Assembly: GCA_030524545.1 (NCBI GenBank)
Contig: JAUNGM010000030.1
Span: forward strand, 1-49,425
Direction: 5' to 3'
DNA length: 49,425 nt
From: Eubacteriales bacterium
Lineage (GTDB): Bacteria > Bacillota > Clostridia > Lachnospirales > Lachnospiraceae
Position numbers and translations under genes: made by a program. Each line of letters starts with the position of its first letter. Positions within the stretch are counted from its first letter, which is position 1. Below, piece after piece: positions 24,717 through 33,787 of the stretch. Below the pieces are notes generated by a model. That model was given only the letters and a program-made list of their open reading frames with translations. It had not been told where the DNA came from and ran no database searches.

Positions 24717-25618
24717 GTAAGATGAGTGTGAATCTGGCTGGAGTAGAGCTGAAAAATCCGGTGATGACTGCATCAGGCACATTTGGTTCCGGAATGGAAT
24801 ACAGTGAATTTGTAGATCTGAATCATCTTGGAGCTGTTGTGACCAAGGGGGTGGCCAATGTACCCTGGCCAGGCAATCCAACACCGAGGGTGGTGGAAAC
24901 CCCAAGCGGTATGCTTAATGCCATCGGACTTCAGAACCCGGGAATCAATGTGTTCTGCGAGAGAGACCTTCCTTTCCTTCAGAAATTCGATACGAAGATC
25001 ATCGTAAATGTCTGTGGTAAATCCACAGAGGATTATTGTGAAGTCGTGGAGCGCCTTGGCAGCGAGAAGGTGGATCTTCTGGAGATCAATGTGTCCTGCC
25101 CGAATGTTAAAGAGGGCGGAATTGCTTTTGGACAGAACCCGAGAGCATTGGAAGCCATTACAAAAGAAGTAAAAAAATACGCAAAACAGCCGATCATCAT
25201 GAAACTGAGCCCAAATGTGACGGACATCACGGAAATGGCAAAGGCTGCAGAAGCAGGCGGAGCAGATGTGCTGTCGCTGATCAATACACTCACAGGAATG
25301 AAAATCGATATTCACCGCAGGACATTTGCACTTGCCAATAAGACGGGAGGAATGTCAGGTCCGGCTGTGAAGCCTGTTGCAGTTCGCATGGTCTATCAGG
25401 TGGCGAACGCGGTTTCGCTGCCGATCATCGGCATGGGCGGTATTGCAACGGCAGAGGATGCTTTGGAATTTATCATGGCAGGTGCAACGGCAGTGTCTGT
25501 GGGAACTGCTAATTTCTTCAACCCCTGTGCAACAGAAGAAGTTGTGAAGGGCTTAGAGGATTTCCTGGAAAAAAATCAGATTGGGGATATCCGCGAGCTG
25601 ATCGGTGTGGTAAAATAA
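24713..25618 (+). CDS. pyrD: Dihydroorotate dehydrogenase B, catalytic subunit
   Basis: A 301-residue FMN-dependent TIM-barrel enzyme (class 1B, PyrDB) that oxidises dihydroorotate to orotate. Recognisable segments are NPVMTASGTFGSG near residue 15, NAIGLQNPGI (about 64-73), EINVSCPNVKEGG (about 125-137) with the catalytic Cys characteristic of class 1, and IIGMGGIATAEDALEF plus AVSVGTANF near the phosphate site. It overlaps pyrK by four bases and is followed by pyrE after 31 bases. GGAGG within the end of pyrK serves as its ribosome site. Confidence 0.97.
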   Translation: MSKMSVNLAGVELKNPVMTASGTFGSGMEYSEFVDLNHLGAVVTKGVANVPWPGNPTPRVVETPSGMLNAIGLQNPGINVFCERDLPFLQKFDTKIIVNVCGKSTEDYCEVVERLGSEKVDLLEINVSCPNVKEGGIAFGQNPRALEAITKEVKKYAKQPIIMKLSPNVTDITEMAKAAEAGGADVLSLINTLTGMKIDIHRRTFALANKTGGMSGPAVKPVAVRMVYQVANAVSLPIIGMGGIATAEDALEFIMAGATAVSVGTANFFNPCATEEVVKGLEDFLEKNQIGDIRELIGVVK

Positions 25619-25649
25619 AGCAATTACACATTTAATGGAGGAAGTATAC

Positions 25650-26324
25650 ATGGAAGCATATAAACAGGAATTTATTGAATTTATGATTGACTGCAATGTA
25701 TTAAAATTCGGAGATTTTGTGACAAAGTCAGGACGTAAGACACCGTTTTTCGTAAATACCGGATTTTATCGTACAGGTGCACAGCTTCGTAAGCTGGGGC
25801 AGTATTATGCAAAAGCGATTGAGAACAAATTCGGGCTGGATTTTGACGTGTTGTTCGGACCGGCTTACAAGGGAATCCCCCTTACGGTAGCTGCAACGAT
25901 GGCTATCAGTGAAGAATACGGCAAAGATATTCGCTACTGTTCCAACCGAAAAGAAGTGAAAGACCACGGGGACAAGGGAATTCTTCTTGGAAGCCCGATC
26001 CAGGATGGCGATAAGATTGTGATCATTGAGGATGTTACCACAGCAGGCACATCCATTCAGGAGACTCTGCCTATCATCAGGGCACAGGGGGATGTGAACC
26101 CGATCGGCCTTGTTGTTTCCGTTGACCGTATGGAACGGGGACAGGGTACGAAGAGTGCGCTGAAGGAAATCGAAGAGAACTATGGACTGAAAACAACAGC
26201 GATCGTAACTATGGCTGAAGTTGTTGAGCATCTCCATAATAAAGAATACAAAGGAAAAGTAATCATTGATGATACCCTGAAGGCTGCCATTGATGCATAT
26301 TATGAGCAGTATGGAGCAGAATAA
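25650..26324 (+). CDS. pyrE: Orotate phosphoribosyltransferase
   Basis: A 224-residue type I phosphoribosyltransferase that joins orotate and PRPP to make OMP, the substrate of PyrF. The PRPP loop is VIIEDVTTAGTSI (about 126-138), and the flexible catalytic loop KEVKDHGDKG (about 101-110) is present. ATG 25650 is chosen because GGAGGAAG is 6-8 bases upstream; an in-frame ATG at 25635 is part of that site. It is the last pyr gene here, and strong palindromes follow directly after the stop codon. The upstream pathway genes (carAB, pyrB, pyrC) are not in this window. Confidence 0.97.
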   Translation: MEAYKQEFIEFMIDCNVLKFGDFVTKSGRKTPFFVNTGFYRTGAQLRKLGQYYAKAIENKFGLDFDVLFGPAYKGIPLTVAATMAISEEYGKDIRYCSNRKEVKDHGDKGILLGSPIQDGDKIVIIEDVTTAGTSIQETLPIIRAQGDVNPIGLVVSVDRMERGQGTKSALKEIEENYGLKTTAIVTMAEVVEHLHNKEYKGKVIIDDTLKAAIDAYYEQYGAE

Positions 26325-26325
26325 A

Positions 26326-26394
26326 GAATAGTTGCGAGCGCCTTGTGGCGAGCAACTATTCGCTACGGTGCGATTTGCAGAGCAAATTGCAGCG
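26326..26394. repeat. Pair of strong palindromes after pyrE
   Basis: The first hairpin has perfect 10-bp arms GAATAGTTGC (26326-26335) and GCAACTATTC (26352-26361) with an inner CGCC/GGCG stem. The second has CGCT/AGCG outer arms (26361-26364, 26391-26394) and a GCGATTTGC/GCAAATTGC stem (26370-26378, 26382-26390). They share a boundary base and begin one base after the stop codon. They could end the pyr transcript or protect its 3' end, or form a dispersed REP-like element. A T run occurs only after a further 11 bases. Confidence 0.8.
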
Positions 26395-26424
26395 TTTCCC
26401 ATATTTTTTTATGGAGGAATGGAT

Positions 26425-26577
26425 ATGAACGAAAAGATTTATAAAACCATGTCGGGTTCCGGAGCATGCAGCCTTGTTCTTGGGATTATCGTGCTGGTAA
26501 CGGGAGTTACTGCCGGAGTGATGATGATCATTAACGGAGCAAGATTGCTGAAAAGAAAATCTGAAATTTTATTGTAG
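26425..26577 (+). CDS. Very small membrane protein
   Basis: A 50-residue protein with one long hydrophobic segment (about 13-41, Gly/Val/Ile-rich) followed by a basic tail ARLLKRKSEILL. GGAGG (26413-26417) is 7 bases before ATG 26425; starting further upstream would translate the palindromic region and is rejected. The family is not recognised. It opens a run of small membrane proteins and lies 68 bases before the VanZ-like gene. The intervening bases contain a GC-rich imperfect hairpin. Confidence 0.65.
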   Translation: MNEKIYKTMSGSGACSLVLGIIVLVTGVTAGVMMIINGARLLKRKSEILL

Positions 26578-26645
26578 AAATATTGTCCGGAGAGCTGCAC
26601 GCAGCCGCGTGTGGCCTGCCGGGCTGTTTTGAATAGGGGAGAAAA

Positions 26646-27119
26646 TTGAAAAAAGAAACAAAACATGTGATCAGGCGGACAGGAATCCTCCTGTTTATTC
26701 TTTATGTGCTGCTTCTTGTATATTTCTTATTTTTTTCGGAGGAATACGGACGCGTGGCTGAGGCGGAACGGGCATACCGATACAATATGGTTCCGTTTGT
26801 AGAAATCCGCAGATTTTGGACATATAGGGAGCAGTTGGGGGTATTTGCGCTTTTTACGAATATTTTTGGAAATGTACTGGGATTTATTCCCTTTGGTTTT
26901 ATACTTCCGGTAATCAGCAGGGGATTTCGGAACGGATTTCTGATCATATTATCCGGCTTTTGTTTAAGCCTTTGTGTAGAGACTATTCAGCTTGTGACCA
27001 AAGTTGGCTGCTTTGATGTAGATGACCTGATTTTGAATACACTGGGAGCTGCTGTCGGTTACCTGGCTTTTGCCATCTGCGATTACCTGAGGAGAAAATA
27101 TTATGGCAAAAAGATTTAG
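26646..27119 (+). CDS. VanZ-like membrane protein
   Basis: A 157-residue integral membrane protein with about four transmembrane segments (about 12-30, 62-80, 92-110 and 130-148). The conserved VanZ-fold residues are visible as TNIFGNVLGFIPFGFILP (about 73-90), CVETIQL (about 113-119) and FDVDDLILNTLGAAVGY (about 124-140). VanZ confers low-level teicoplanin resistance, but the family is large and most members have no known role, so resistance should not be assumed. Translation starts at TTG 26646 after AGGGGAG. It overlaps the next gene by 17 bases. Confidence 0.88.
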   Translation: MKKETKHVIRRTGILLFILYVLLLVYFLFFSEEYGRVAEAERAYRYNMVPFVEIRRFWTYREQLGVFALFTNIFGNVLGFIPFGFILPVISRGFRNGFLIILSGFCLSLCVETIQLVTKVGCFDVDDLILNTLGAAVGYLAFAICDYLRRKYYGKKI

Positions 27120-27417
27120 ATATGCATTCGCAAAGAAAAAAGAAGCAGCAAAAGGCAAGCTGTCCGCGGGTCTGGCATCCGCTTCTTTCCTGCTGTTTTT
27201 GATAGCTGTACTGATATCTTTCCTGCTGGAAGGAGCGTATGGATTTGTTGTGGGCGGGATTTGCCTGTTTGCAATGCTGCTTTCTGTTTATGGATTTATT
27301 ATGGGACTTTTAAGTTTTTCAGAAGAGAAGCGTGCCCACCGCACCAGCATTATTGGTTCCATTGCCAACGGGATCATCATGGTGGGCTGGCTGGGCTTTT
27401 TTTTAATGGGGGTTTGA
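27103..27417 (+). CDS. Small multi-pass membrane protein (DUF6142-like)
   Basis: A 104-residue protein with a basic start (MAKRFRYAFAKKKEAAKGK) and three hydrophobic segments (about 22-42, 47-70 and 83-102). The Gly/Phe-rich layout and the SEEKRAHRTSIIGSIANGI loop resemble a small clostridial membrane family that I recall as DUF6142; this label is tentative. It starts within the 3' end of the VanZ-like gene with an AGGAG site, which suggests coupled translation. It ends 6 bases before the HD-domain gene. Confidence 0.7.
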   Translation: MAKRFRYAFAKKKEAAKGKLSAGLASASFLLFLIAVLISFLLEGAYGFVVGGICLFAMLLSVYGFIMGLLSFSEEKRAHRTSIIGSIANGIIMVGWLGFFLMGV

Positions 27418-27423
27418 TACAGG

Positions 27424-28026
27424 ATGAATACGGAAAGACTGAAACAGCAGATGGAATTTATTGTAGAAGTAGATAAAGTAAAGAATATCTTCCGGCAGAC
27501 GTATCTTGCAGATGGGAACAGAAAAGAAAATGACGCGGAGCATTCCTGGCATCTTGCTCTGATGGCAGTGATCTTGAAGGAATACTCAGAAGAGGAAGTT
27601 GATCTCGCAAAAGTGATTCCGATGGTTCTGATCCACGATCTGGTGGAAATTGACGCAGGAGATACCTATGCTTATGATACGGCAGGAGCTGCAACGAAGA
27701 GAGCACGGGAGGAGAAGGCAGCAGACAGGATTTTTGGCCTGCTTCCTGATGATCAGGGGAAGAATTTCCGGAATTTATGGGAGGAATTTGAAGCTTATGA
27801 GACATCAGATGCGAAATTTGCGCATCTTCTGGATAACTGCCAGCCGCTTCTTCTCAATGATGCATCGGATGGTATCAGCTGGAGCGAGCATCAGGTGAAA
27901 AAGAGCCAGATTTATAAAAGAAATGAGCATATTCCGGAAACTTCCGGGGAAATCTGGGAATATATGAAGGCCCTGATTGAAAAGCATGTTGGTTTGGGGC
28001 ATGTAATAGATGATATGAATGACTGA
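27424..28026 (+). CDS. HD-domain phosphohydrolase, 5'-nucleotidase YfbR-like
   Basis: A 200-residue metal-dependent HD hydrolase. Metal-ligand motifs are ENDAEHSWHLAL (about 35-46) with the first His, VLIHDLVEIDAGD (about 72-84) with the HD pair and following acidic residues, and a later Asp in HLLDNCQPLL (about 132-141). Relatives (YfbR, YGK1/HDDC2) hydrolyse deoxyribonucleoside 5'-monophosphates, which would fit nucleotide salvage next to the pyr and pur operons. The N-terminus MNTERLKQQMEFIVEVDKVKNIFR is typical of this subgroup (split here: MNTERLKQQM then EFIVEVDKVK). The gene ends 65 bases before the chosen start of the aminopeptidase gene. Confidence 0.88.
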   Translation: MNTERLKQQMEFIVEVDKVKNIFRQTYLADGNRKENDAEHSWHLALMAVILKEYSEEEVDLAKVIPMVLIHDLVEIDAGDTYAYDTAGAATKRAREEKAADRIFGLLPDDQGKNFRNLWEEFEAYETSDAKFAHLLDNCQPLLLNDASDGISWSEHQVKKSQIYKRNEHIPETSGEIWEYMKALIEKHVGLGHVIDDMND

Positions 28027-28090
28027 AACCGGTGCCGGGAACGGCATTGGAAAGACAGCGCATTCAGGACATATAAAAGGAGATGAAACA

Positions 28091-30124
28091 GTGGACGAAT
28101 GGATTATGGAACGGTACTCCCTTGCGAAAGCGCGTGTAGGAGAAATTGTGACGGAGACAGAAATCAGACAGCCGTATCTGGATTTTTTTCAGAAAACAGC
28201 GGCCTTCCTGCAGCAGACGGTTCAGGTGATGGAGCAGGACGCTCTGGAATTGTCATTGGATGAGCTTCAGGAACAGAATGCGGAACTTTATGCAGACATA
28301 CTTCCGGAGAATTATGGAAGTTCTTATGGAAATCCGGCCTATGCACAGGAAGTGCTTGGCGAATACGGACAGTTATTTACATTCTTATTTGCAGAGCTTC
28401 GGGGAGCGATTGTATATTCCTATGAGAAAAGAACAGAGGATCTCACAGTTGCGCTGGAACTGTTTTTGGAGGTCTATGCGGCATTTTGCAGTGAAGATCT
28501 TCCCGGTGTCAGAACAGTAAAGGAGATTTTGAAATCCTATGTAAATGATTATTGTCAGGATATGGTGGAGCAGCGTATCCGGGAGGGGATTGATCCCGAT
28601 CTGGATTTTGCGGCCAGGATCATAATGGAAGCTGATCTGGATGATCTGCGCTATCTTTATCTCTATGGAGAGTATATTTCTGACAATGAAAAAAAAGCCG
28701 CAGAATTTCTGAATTCCCTGCCGGAGGAACAGGTGGAGGCAATGGCGCGGACTTATACGGAGGGCTACCGTATCGGATTTATCAACGGGAGAAAGGATCT
28801 GTCCAAAAAGAAAACCGTAAATATCCGTTATCCTCTTGGGTTTGAGCGGATGGTAAGAGCTGCGGTTGAACAGTTTGCAGCTATGGGATTGAAACCGGTG
28901 ATTTACCGTTACGCTACCCATGCTGTAAATAAAAAGAATCAGAACCGTGTGGGATTTACCGGAACTCCGGCAAACCTTCAATATGATTATGATCACCGCC
29001 AGGATTGTGCGCTGTTCCTTGACGGTGATTTTGTAAAAAAGAAGCTCCGTGCTATGCAGAATGCCTATGAGAAATACAAAGAACTTGCCGGTGTTCACGC
29101 CGGCCCTGCGTGTATTGAAACTTTCGGTGAAGCACCGTTTGCTCCTGATAATAAAGCGTCCGCATGGAGTCTTACGGAAACTCAGCAGAAACTCCAGGTA
29201 GAGATGGACAATGAGGCCGGACAGATTGTGAACAGGTATATCCGAGGGGATGAGAGAAGCTTTACGATCATTGCCTATCCGGTTCCTGAAATCGGAGAGA
29301 ACTATCCGGAAATCTTTCGGGAGATCGTAAAGATTAATACGCTGGATTATCAATTATATGAAAGAATCCAGCAGACCATCATTGAAACTCTGGACACCGG
29401 TGAATGGGTGGAGGTCAAAGGCCGGGGGGAGAATGAGACGGATCTGCGGATTCACCTGCACACGTTGGAAGATGTAAAAAAACAGACGAATTTTGAAAAC
29501 TGTGTGGCGGATGTGAATATTCCGGTAGGAGAAGTCTTTACGTCTCCGGTACTTGCAGGAACCTGCGGAACCCTTCATGTAAAAAAAGTCTATCTGAACG
29601 GCCTGCAGTTTATAGACCTGAAACTGACATTTGACTGCGGCCGGGTCATTGATTATACCTGCGGCAACTTTGAGGCGGAAGAAGAAAACAGGAAGTACAT
29701 TGAAGATAATATTTTGTACCATCATGACAAACTCCCAATGGGAGAATTTGCAATTGGTACGAATACAACGGCTTACGTGGCAGCACAGAAATACGGAATT
29801 GCCGATAAGCTTCCGATTCTCATTGCGGAAAAAATGGGTCCGCATTTTGCAGTAGGGGATACCTGCTACAGCTGGGCGGAAGACACACCGGTATTCAATC
29901 CTGACGGAAGGGAAATTATTGCAAGGGACAATGAGATATCCTCTCTCCGAAAAGAGGATATCAGCAAGGCCTATTATGGATGTCATACAGATATTACGAT
30001 TCCTTATGAAGAGCTTGGAAGCATCTGCGTCGTTGGGGAAGACGGAAATAAAACTTCTATTATAGAGAGCGGACGTTTTGTCCTGTCGGGGACAGAAGAA
30101 CTGAATTCCCCTTTTGTTCAGTAA
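28091..30124 (+). CDS. M29-family (thermophilic) aminopeptidase with long N-terminal extension
   Basis: A 677-residue protein whose C-terminal part (about 280-677) resembles peptidase family M29, dinuclear metallo-aminopeptidases. Visible family segments are GEVFTSPV (about 480-487), GEFAIGTN (about 550-557) and AEKMGPHFAVGD (about 579-590), with Glu, His and Asp in the positions of metal ligands, and CHTDITIPYEEL near 631. Known M29 enzymes are about 410 residues, so the acidic, helical N-terminal 270 or so residues are extra. GTG 28091 is chosen because AAAGGAGA lies 7 bases upstream; an earlier in-frame ATG at 28019 overlaps the HD gene and has no site. It is cytosolic and probably processes peptides. 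Confidence 0.8.
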   Translation: MDEWIMERYSLAKARVGEIVTETEIRQPYLDFFQKTAAFLQQTVQVMEQDALELSLDELQEQNAELYADILPENYGSSYGNPAYAQEVLGEYGQLFTFLFAELRGAIVYSYEKRTEDLTVALELFLEVYAAFCSEDLPGVRTVKEILKSYVNDYCQDMVEQRIREGIDPDLDFAARIIMEADLDDLRYLYLYGEYISDNEKKAAEFLNSLPEEQVEAMARTYTEGYRIGFINGRKDLSKKKTVNIRYPLGFERMVRAAVEQFAAMGLKPVIYRYATHAVNKKNQNRVGFTGTPANLQYDYDHRQDCALFLDGDFVKKKLRAMQNAYEKYKELAGVHAGPACIETFGEAPFAPDNKASAWSLTETQQKLQVEMDNEAGQIVNRYIRGDERSFTIIAYPVPEIGENYPEIFREIVKINTLDYQLYERIQQTIIETLDTGEWVEVKGRGENETDLRIHLHTLEDVKKQTNFENCVADVNIPVGEVFTSPVLAGTCGTLHVKKVYLNGLQFIDLKLTFDCGRVIDYTCGNFEAEEENRKYIEDNILYHHDKLPMGEFAIGTNTTAYVAAQKYGIADKLPILIAEKMGPHFAVGDTCYSWAEDTPVFNPDGREIIARDNEISSLRKEDISKAYYGCHTDITIPYEELGSICVVGEDGNKTSIIESGRFVLSGTEELNSPFVQ

Positions 30125-30178
30125 GCAGATTGTACAAAAAATATTTGTGATGCTAATTTTTTAGTTGAAACAATATTA

Positions 30179-30207
30179 TTGACAGAAAAAGGGAATGTTA
30201 GTAGAAT
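30179..30207 (+). promoter_or_regulatory. Promoter of the purine operon
   Basis: TTGACA at 30179-30184 and TAGAAT at 30202-30207 with a 17-base spacer, about 35 bases before the purE ATG. The leader is too short for a riboswitch; I see no recognisable purine riboswitch in the 121 bases upstream of purE. Confidence 0.75.
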
Positions 30208-30245
30208 GAAAACGAATTTATTTCATATAAAAAAGGAGAATGATT

Positions 30246-30746
30246 ATGGCAAAAGTAGGAATTGTGATGGGCAGTGACTCTGACATGCCGGTAATGAAGA
30301 AGGCAGCAGACATTCTGGAGAAGCTTGGGATTGATTTTGAAATGAAGATCATCTCTGCACACAGAGAACCGGATGTTTTCTTTGAGTATGCTAAGACAGC
30401 GGAAGAAAAGGGCTTTAAAGTAATCATTGCAGGAGCAGGTATGGCAGCACATCTGCCCGGAATGTGTGCGGCAATTTTTCCGATGCCGGTAATCGGTATT
30501 CCTATGCATACCACTTCTCTGGGAGGAAGAGATTCTCTGTATTCGATCGTACAGATGCCGTCAGGTATTCCGGTAGCTACAGTTGCAATCAACGGCGGTG
30601 CAAACGCCGGGCTTTTGGCAGCCAAGATCCTGGCTACTTCAGATGCGGAACTTCTTGACAGACTCAAAGCATACAGCAAAGAACTGAAGGAGCAGGTAGA
30701 AGCCAAAGATGCAAAGCTTCAGGAAGTAGGATACAAAAATTATTGA
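30246..30746 (+). CDS. purE: N5-carboxyaminoimidazole ribonucleotide mutase
   Basis: A 166-residue class I PurE that rearranges N5-CAIR to CAIR in purine synthesis. GSDSDMPVM (about 9-17), the SAHREPD catalytic loop with its His (about 41-47), AGAGMAAHLPGM (about 70-81) and the TTSLGGRDSLYSIVQMPSGI segment are all characteristic. ATG 30246 has AGGAG 7 bases upstream, better than the ATG at 30240. It is the first gene of purE-purM-purN-purD. PurK, which makes N5-CAIR, is not in the window. Confidence 0.96.
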   Translation: MAKVGIVMGSDSDMPVMKKAADILEKLGIDFEMKIISAHREPDVFFEYAKTAEEKGFKVIIAGAGMAAHLPGMCAAIFPMPVIGIPMHTTSLGGRDSLYSIVQMPSGIPVATVAINGGANAGLLAAKILATSDAELLDRLKAYSKELKEQVEAKDAKLQEVGYKNY

Positions 30747-30818
30747 TCAGAGGAAGCTGTTCATTTTATAAAATCACATAGGGAATAGGAAGAAATCACA
30801 TAGATACGGGAGGATATT

Positions 30819-31844
30819 ATGGATTATAAGAACGCAGGCGTAGATATTGAAGCAGGTTATAAATCAGTAGAATTGATGAAGCAGCACATTGCCAGGACGA
30901 TGAGACCGGAAGTGCTTGGAGGAATCGGCGGATTTTCCGGAGCTTTCTCTATGAGTGCATTTAAAGAGATGGAAGAGCCGACTCTGGTATCCGGAACGGA
31001 CGGTGTTGGAACCAAGCTGAAACTGGCCTTTCTCATGGACAAACACAACACTGTGGGAATTGACTGTGTGGCTATGTGTGTAAACGATATTGCCTGTGCA
31101 GGCGGCGAGCCGCTGTTTTTCCTGGACTATATTGCATGCGGCAAGAACTATCCGGAAAAGATTGCTGAGATCGTAAGCGGTGTTGCAGACGGCTGCCAGC
31201 AGTCCGATGCTGCCCTGATCGGCGGTGAGACAGCAGAAATGCCGGGATTTTATCCTGTAGATGAGTATGACCTTGCCGGATTTGCCGTAGGTATTGTTGA
31301 CAAAAAAGATCTGATCACAGGAGAGGCATTAAATCCGGGTGACGTTCTCATTGGAATGGCATCTTCCGGTGTACACAGCAATGGATTTTCGCTGGTTCGT
31401 AAAGTATTCGAAATGACAAAGGAATCTCTGGATACTTATTATGAAGAGCTGGGGACAACTCTCGGAGAAGCACTGATCGCTCCTACCAAGATTTATGTAA
31501 AAGCATTAAAGAGCATTAAAAATGCAGGTGTCCGCATTCATGCATGCAGCCATATTACAGGCGGCGGTTTCTATGAGAACGTACCGCGTATGCTCAAAGA
31601 AGGTACCCGTGCCGTTATCGAAAAAGACAGCTATCCGGTACTGCCGATCTTCAAACTTCTGGCAAAGACCGGCGATATTGAAGAAAAAATGATGTATAAT
31701 ACTTATAATATGGGCCTTGGAATGGTTTTGGCAGTGAATCCTGCAGATGTGGATAAGACAATGGAAGCCATCAAAGCAGCAGGAGAGACTCCATATGTAG
31801 TCGGACGTATTGAAGAAGGAGAAAAGGGAGTGACCTTATGCTAA
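30819..31844 (+). CDS. purM: Phosphoribosylformylglycinamidine cyclo-ligase (AIR synthetase)
   Basis: A 341-residue ATP-dependent enzyme that closes the imidazole ring to make [19 protein letters not shown] at the start, [10 protein letters not shown] (about 35-44), the [13 protein letters not shown] motif (about 57-69), [11 protein letters not shown] near residue 140 and [14 protein letters not shown] (about 246-259) are family hallmarks. GGGAGGATATT precedes the ATG. It overlaps purN by seven bases. Confidence 0.97.
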   Translation: MDYKNAGVDIEAGYKSVELMKQHIARTMRPEVLGGIGGFSGAFSMSAFKEMEEPTLVSGTDGVGTKLKLAFLMDKHNTVGIDCVAMCVNDIACAGGEPLFFLDYIACGKNYPEKIAEIVSGVADGCQQSDAALIGGETAEMPGFYPVDEYDLAGFAVGIVDKKDLITGEALNPGDVLIGMASSGVHSNGFSLVRKVFEMTKESLDTYYEELGTTLGEALIAPTKIYVKALKSIKNAGVRIHACSHITGGGFYENVPRMLKEGTRAVIEKDSYPVLPIFKLLAKTGDIEEKMMYNTYNMGLGMVLAVNPADVDKTMEAIKAAGETPYVVGRIEEGEKGVTLC

Positions 31845-32464
31845 AACTTGGCGTTCTGGTATCCGGCGGAGGAACAAACCTTCAGGCAATTCTGGATGCG
31901 GTGGACAACGGCACGATTACCAATGCGAAGGTACATCTGGTGATCAGCAACAATCCGGGGGCTTATGCCCTGGAGCGTGCCGGGAATCATGGAATAGAAG
32001 CTGCATGTATTTCTCCGAAGGAATTCGAAAACAGAGAAGCATTCCATAAAGCACTGCTTCAAAAACTTCAGGAAAGCAATGTGGATCTGGTGGTGCTGGC
32101 AGGTTACCTGGTAGCCATTCCGCCGATGATCGTGGAAGCTTATCCCAATAAGATCATCAATATCCATCCATCTCTCATTCCGTCTTTCTGCGGTGTGGGA
32201 TATTATGGACTGCATGTACACGAGGGTGTTCTTGGAAGAGGGGTAAAGGTGACAGGGGCTACGGTTCACTTTGTGGATACCGGTACGGACACCGGCCCGA
32301 TCATCCTTCAGAAGGCTGTGGAGGTACAGGAGGGAGACACCCCGAAGATTCTTCAGCAGCGTGTCATGGAGCAGGCAGAGTGGAAAATTCTGCCGAGAGC
32401 GATTGATTTGATCGCCAATGGAAAAGTAACGGTTACAGACGGAAAAGTCTCGATCAGGGAATAG
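31838..32464 (+). CDS. purN: Phosphoribosylglycinamide formyltransferase
   Basis: A 208-residue folate-dependent enzyme that formylates GAR. The N-terminal [15 protein letters not shown] (about 7-21) binds the phosphate; the catalytic Asn-His pair lies in [11 protein letters not shown] (about 106-116), and the catalytic Asp in [12 protein letters not shown] (about 145-156). The length is normal. It overlaps the end of purM by seven bases, implying translational coupling, and is followed after 21 bases by purD. The presence of PurN means that this step uses 10-formyl-THF. Confidence 0.97.
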   Translation: MLKLGVLVSGGGTNLQAILDAVDNGTITNAKVHLVISNNPGAYALERAGNHGIEAACISPKEFENREAFHKALLQKLQESNVDLVVLAGYLVAIPPMIVEAYPNKIINIHPSLIPSFCGVGYYGLHVHEGVLGRGVKVTGATVHFVDTGTDTGPIILQKAVEVQEGDTPKILQQRVMEQAEWKILPRAIDLIANGKVTVTDGKVSIRE

Positions 32465-32485
32465 TTACGATAAAGGAGTAAAAAC

Positions 32486-33763
32486 ATGAAAGTATTGATT
32501 GTTGGAAGCGGCGGAAGAGAACATGCCATTGCATGGAGCGTGGCAAAAAGCCCGAAAGTGGATAAGATTTACTGTGCACCCGGAAATGCCGGTATTTCCG
32601 AATATGCAGAGTGTGTGAATATTGGAGCTATGGAATTTGAGAAGCTGGCAGACTTTGCTGCCAAAGAGGGTGTGGATCTGACTATCATCGGCATGGATGA
32701 CCCTCTGGTAGGCGGTATTGTTGATGTGTTTGAGGCACGGGGACTGAAGGTGTTCGGCCCTCGTAAGAATGCAGCGATCCTGGAAGGTTCCAAGGCGTTC
32801 TCTAAAGATCTGATGAAGAAATACAACATACCAACGGCTGCATATGAGAATTTTGACGATCCGGAAAAAGCACTGGAATATCTGCGCACAGAGGCAAAAT
32901 TCCCGATCGTTCTCAAGGCAGACGGCCTTGCGCTCGGGAAAGGCGTTCTGATCTGCAATACGCTTGAGGAAGCAGAGGACGGCGTAAAAGAAATCATGGA
33001 AGACAAAAAATTCGGAAATGCCGGAAATACCATGGTAATTGAAGAATTTATGACAGGACGGGAAGTTTCCGTGCTGTCCTTTGTAGACGGCAAGACAATC
33101 AAGACTATGACCTCTGCACAGGATCACAAACGTGCAATGGATGGAGACCAGGGATTGAATACAGGCGGAATGGGAACCTTTTCCCCAAGTCCGTTCTATA
33201 CGGAAGAAGTGGATGCCTTCTGCCGGAAATATATTTATCAGCCGACTGTGGATGCCATGGCCTGTGAAGGACGCCCGTTTAAAGGAATCATTTTCTTTGG
33301 CCTGATGCTGACACCGGAGGGGCCGAAGGTTCTGGAATACAATGCACGTTTCGGTGACCCGGAAGCGCAGGTAGTTCTTCCGCGTATGAAGAATGATATC
33401 ATAGAAGTTGTGGAAGCGTGTGTGGATGGCACTTTGGATCAGATTGACCTGCAGTTTGAAGACAATGCGGCAGTATGTGTCGTTCTTGCAAGCGAGGGAT
33501 ATCCGGTAAAATACGAAAAAGGTATTCCAATGTACGGATTTGAAAATTTCAAGGACAAGGACGGATATTACTGCTTCCATGCAGGAACGAAGTTTGATGA
33601 GGACGGCCGTTTTGTGACAAATGGCGGACGTGTTCTTGGAATTACCGCAACAGGAAGTAATCTGAAAGAAGCAAGAAAAAATGCTTATGCTGCTACAGAG
33701 TGGATTACCTTTGCTAATAAATATATGCGTCACGATATCGGCAAGGCCATTGATGAGGCGTAA
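32486..33763 (+). CDS. purD: Phosphoribosylamine-glycine ligase (GAR synthetase)
   Basis: A 425-residue ATP-grasp enzyme joining phosphoribosylamine and glycine. The N-terminal VLIVGSGGREHAIAW (about 3-17), APGNAG (about 31-36), KADGLALGKGV (about 146-156) in the ATP-grasp, and LEYNARFGDPEAQVVLPRM (about 285-303) are diagnostic. AAAGGAG is placed 7 bases before the ATG. It is the last purine gene here; purF, purL, purC, purB and purH must lie elsewhere. Only 24 bases and no terminator separate it from the cell-wall polymer locus that follows. Confidence 0.97.
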   Translation: MKVLIVGSGGREHAIAWSVAKSPKVDKIYCAPGNAGISEYAECVNIGAMEFEKLADFAAKEGVDLTIIGMDDPLVGGIVDVFEARGLKVFGPRKNAAILEGSKAFSKDLMKKYNIPTAAYENFDDPEKALEYLRTEAKFPIVLKADGLALGKGVLICNTLEEAEDGVKEIMEDKKFGNAGNTMVIEEFMTGREVSVLSFVDGKTIKTMTSAQDHKRAMDGDQGLNTGGMGTFSPSPFYTEEVDAFCRKYIYQPTVDAMACEGRPFKGIIFFGLMLTPEGPKVLEYNARFGDPEAQVVLPRMKNDIIEVVEACVDGTLDQIDLQFEDNAAVCVVLASEGYPVKYEKGIPMYGFENFKDKDGYYCFHAGTKFDEDGRFVTNGGRVLGITATGSNLKEARKNAYAATEWITFANKYMRHDIGKAIDEA

Positions 33764-33787
33764 TACGGGTAGTGAGGGGTATGGATC

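Noticed and set aside
26646-27119. Teicoplanin resistance determinant
   Set aside because: The protein belongs to the broad VanZ-like family, but no vanA/vanB-type genes are nearby, so a resistance role is not supported.
28385-29986. Two long - strand open frames opposite the aminopeptidase gene
   Set aside because: They have shadow-type composition, no ribosome sites, and overlap a gene with conserved motifs on the other strand.
30125-30239. Purine riboswitch upstream of purE
   Set aside because: The predicted transcript leader is only about 35 bases and none of the conserved purine aptamer loops are visible.
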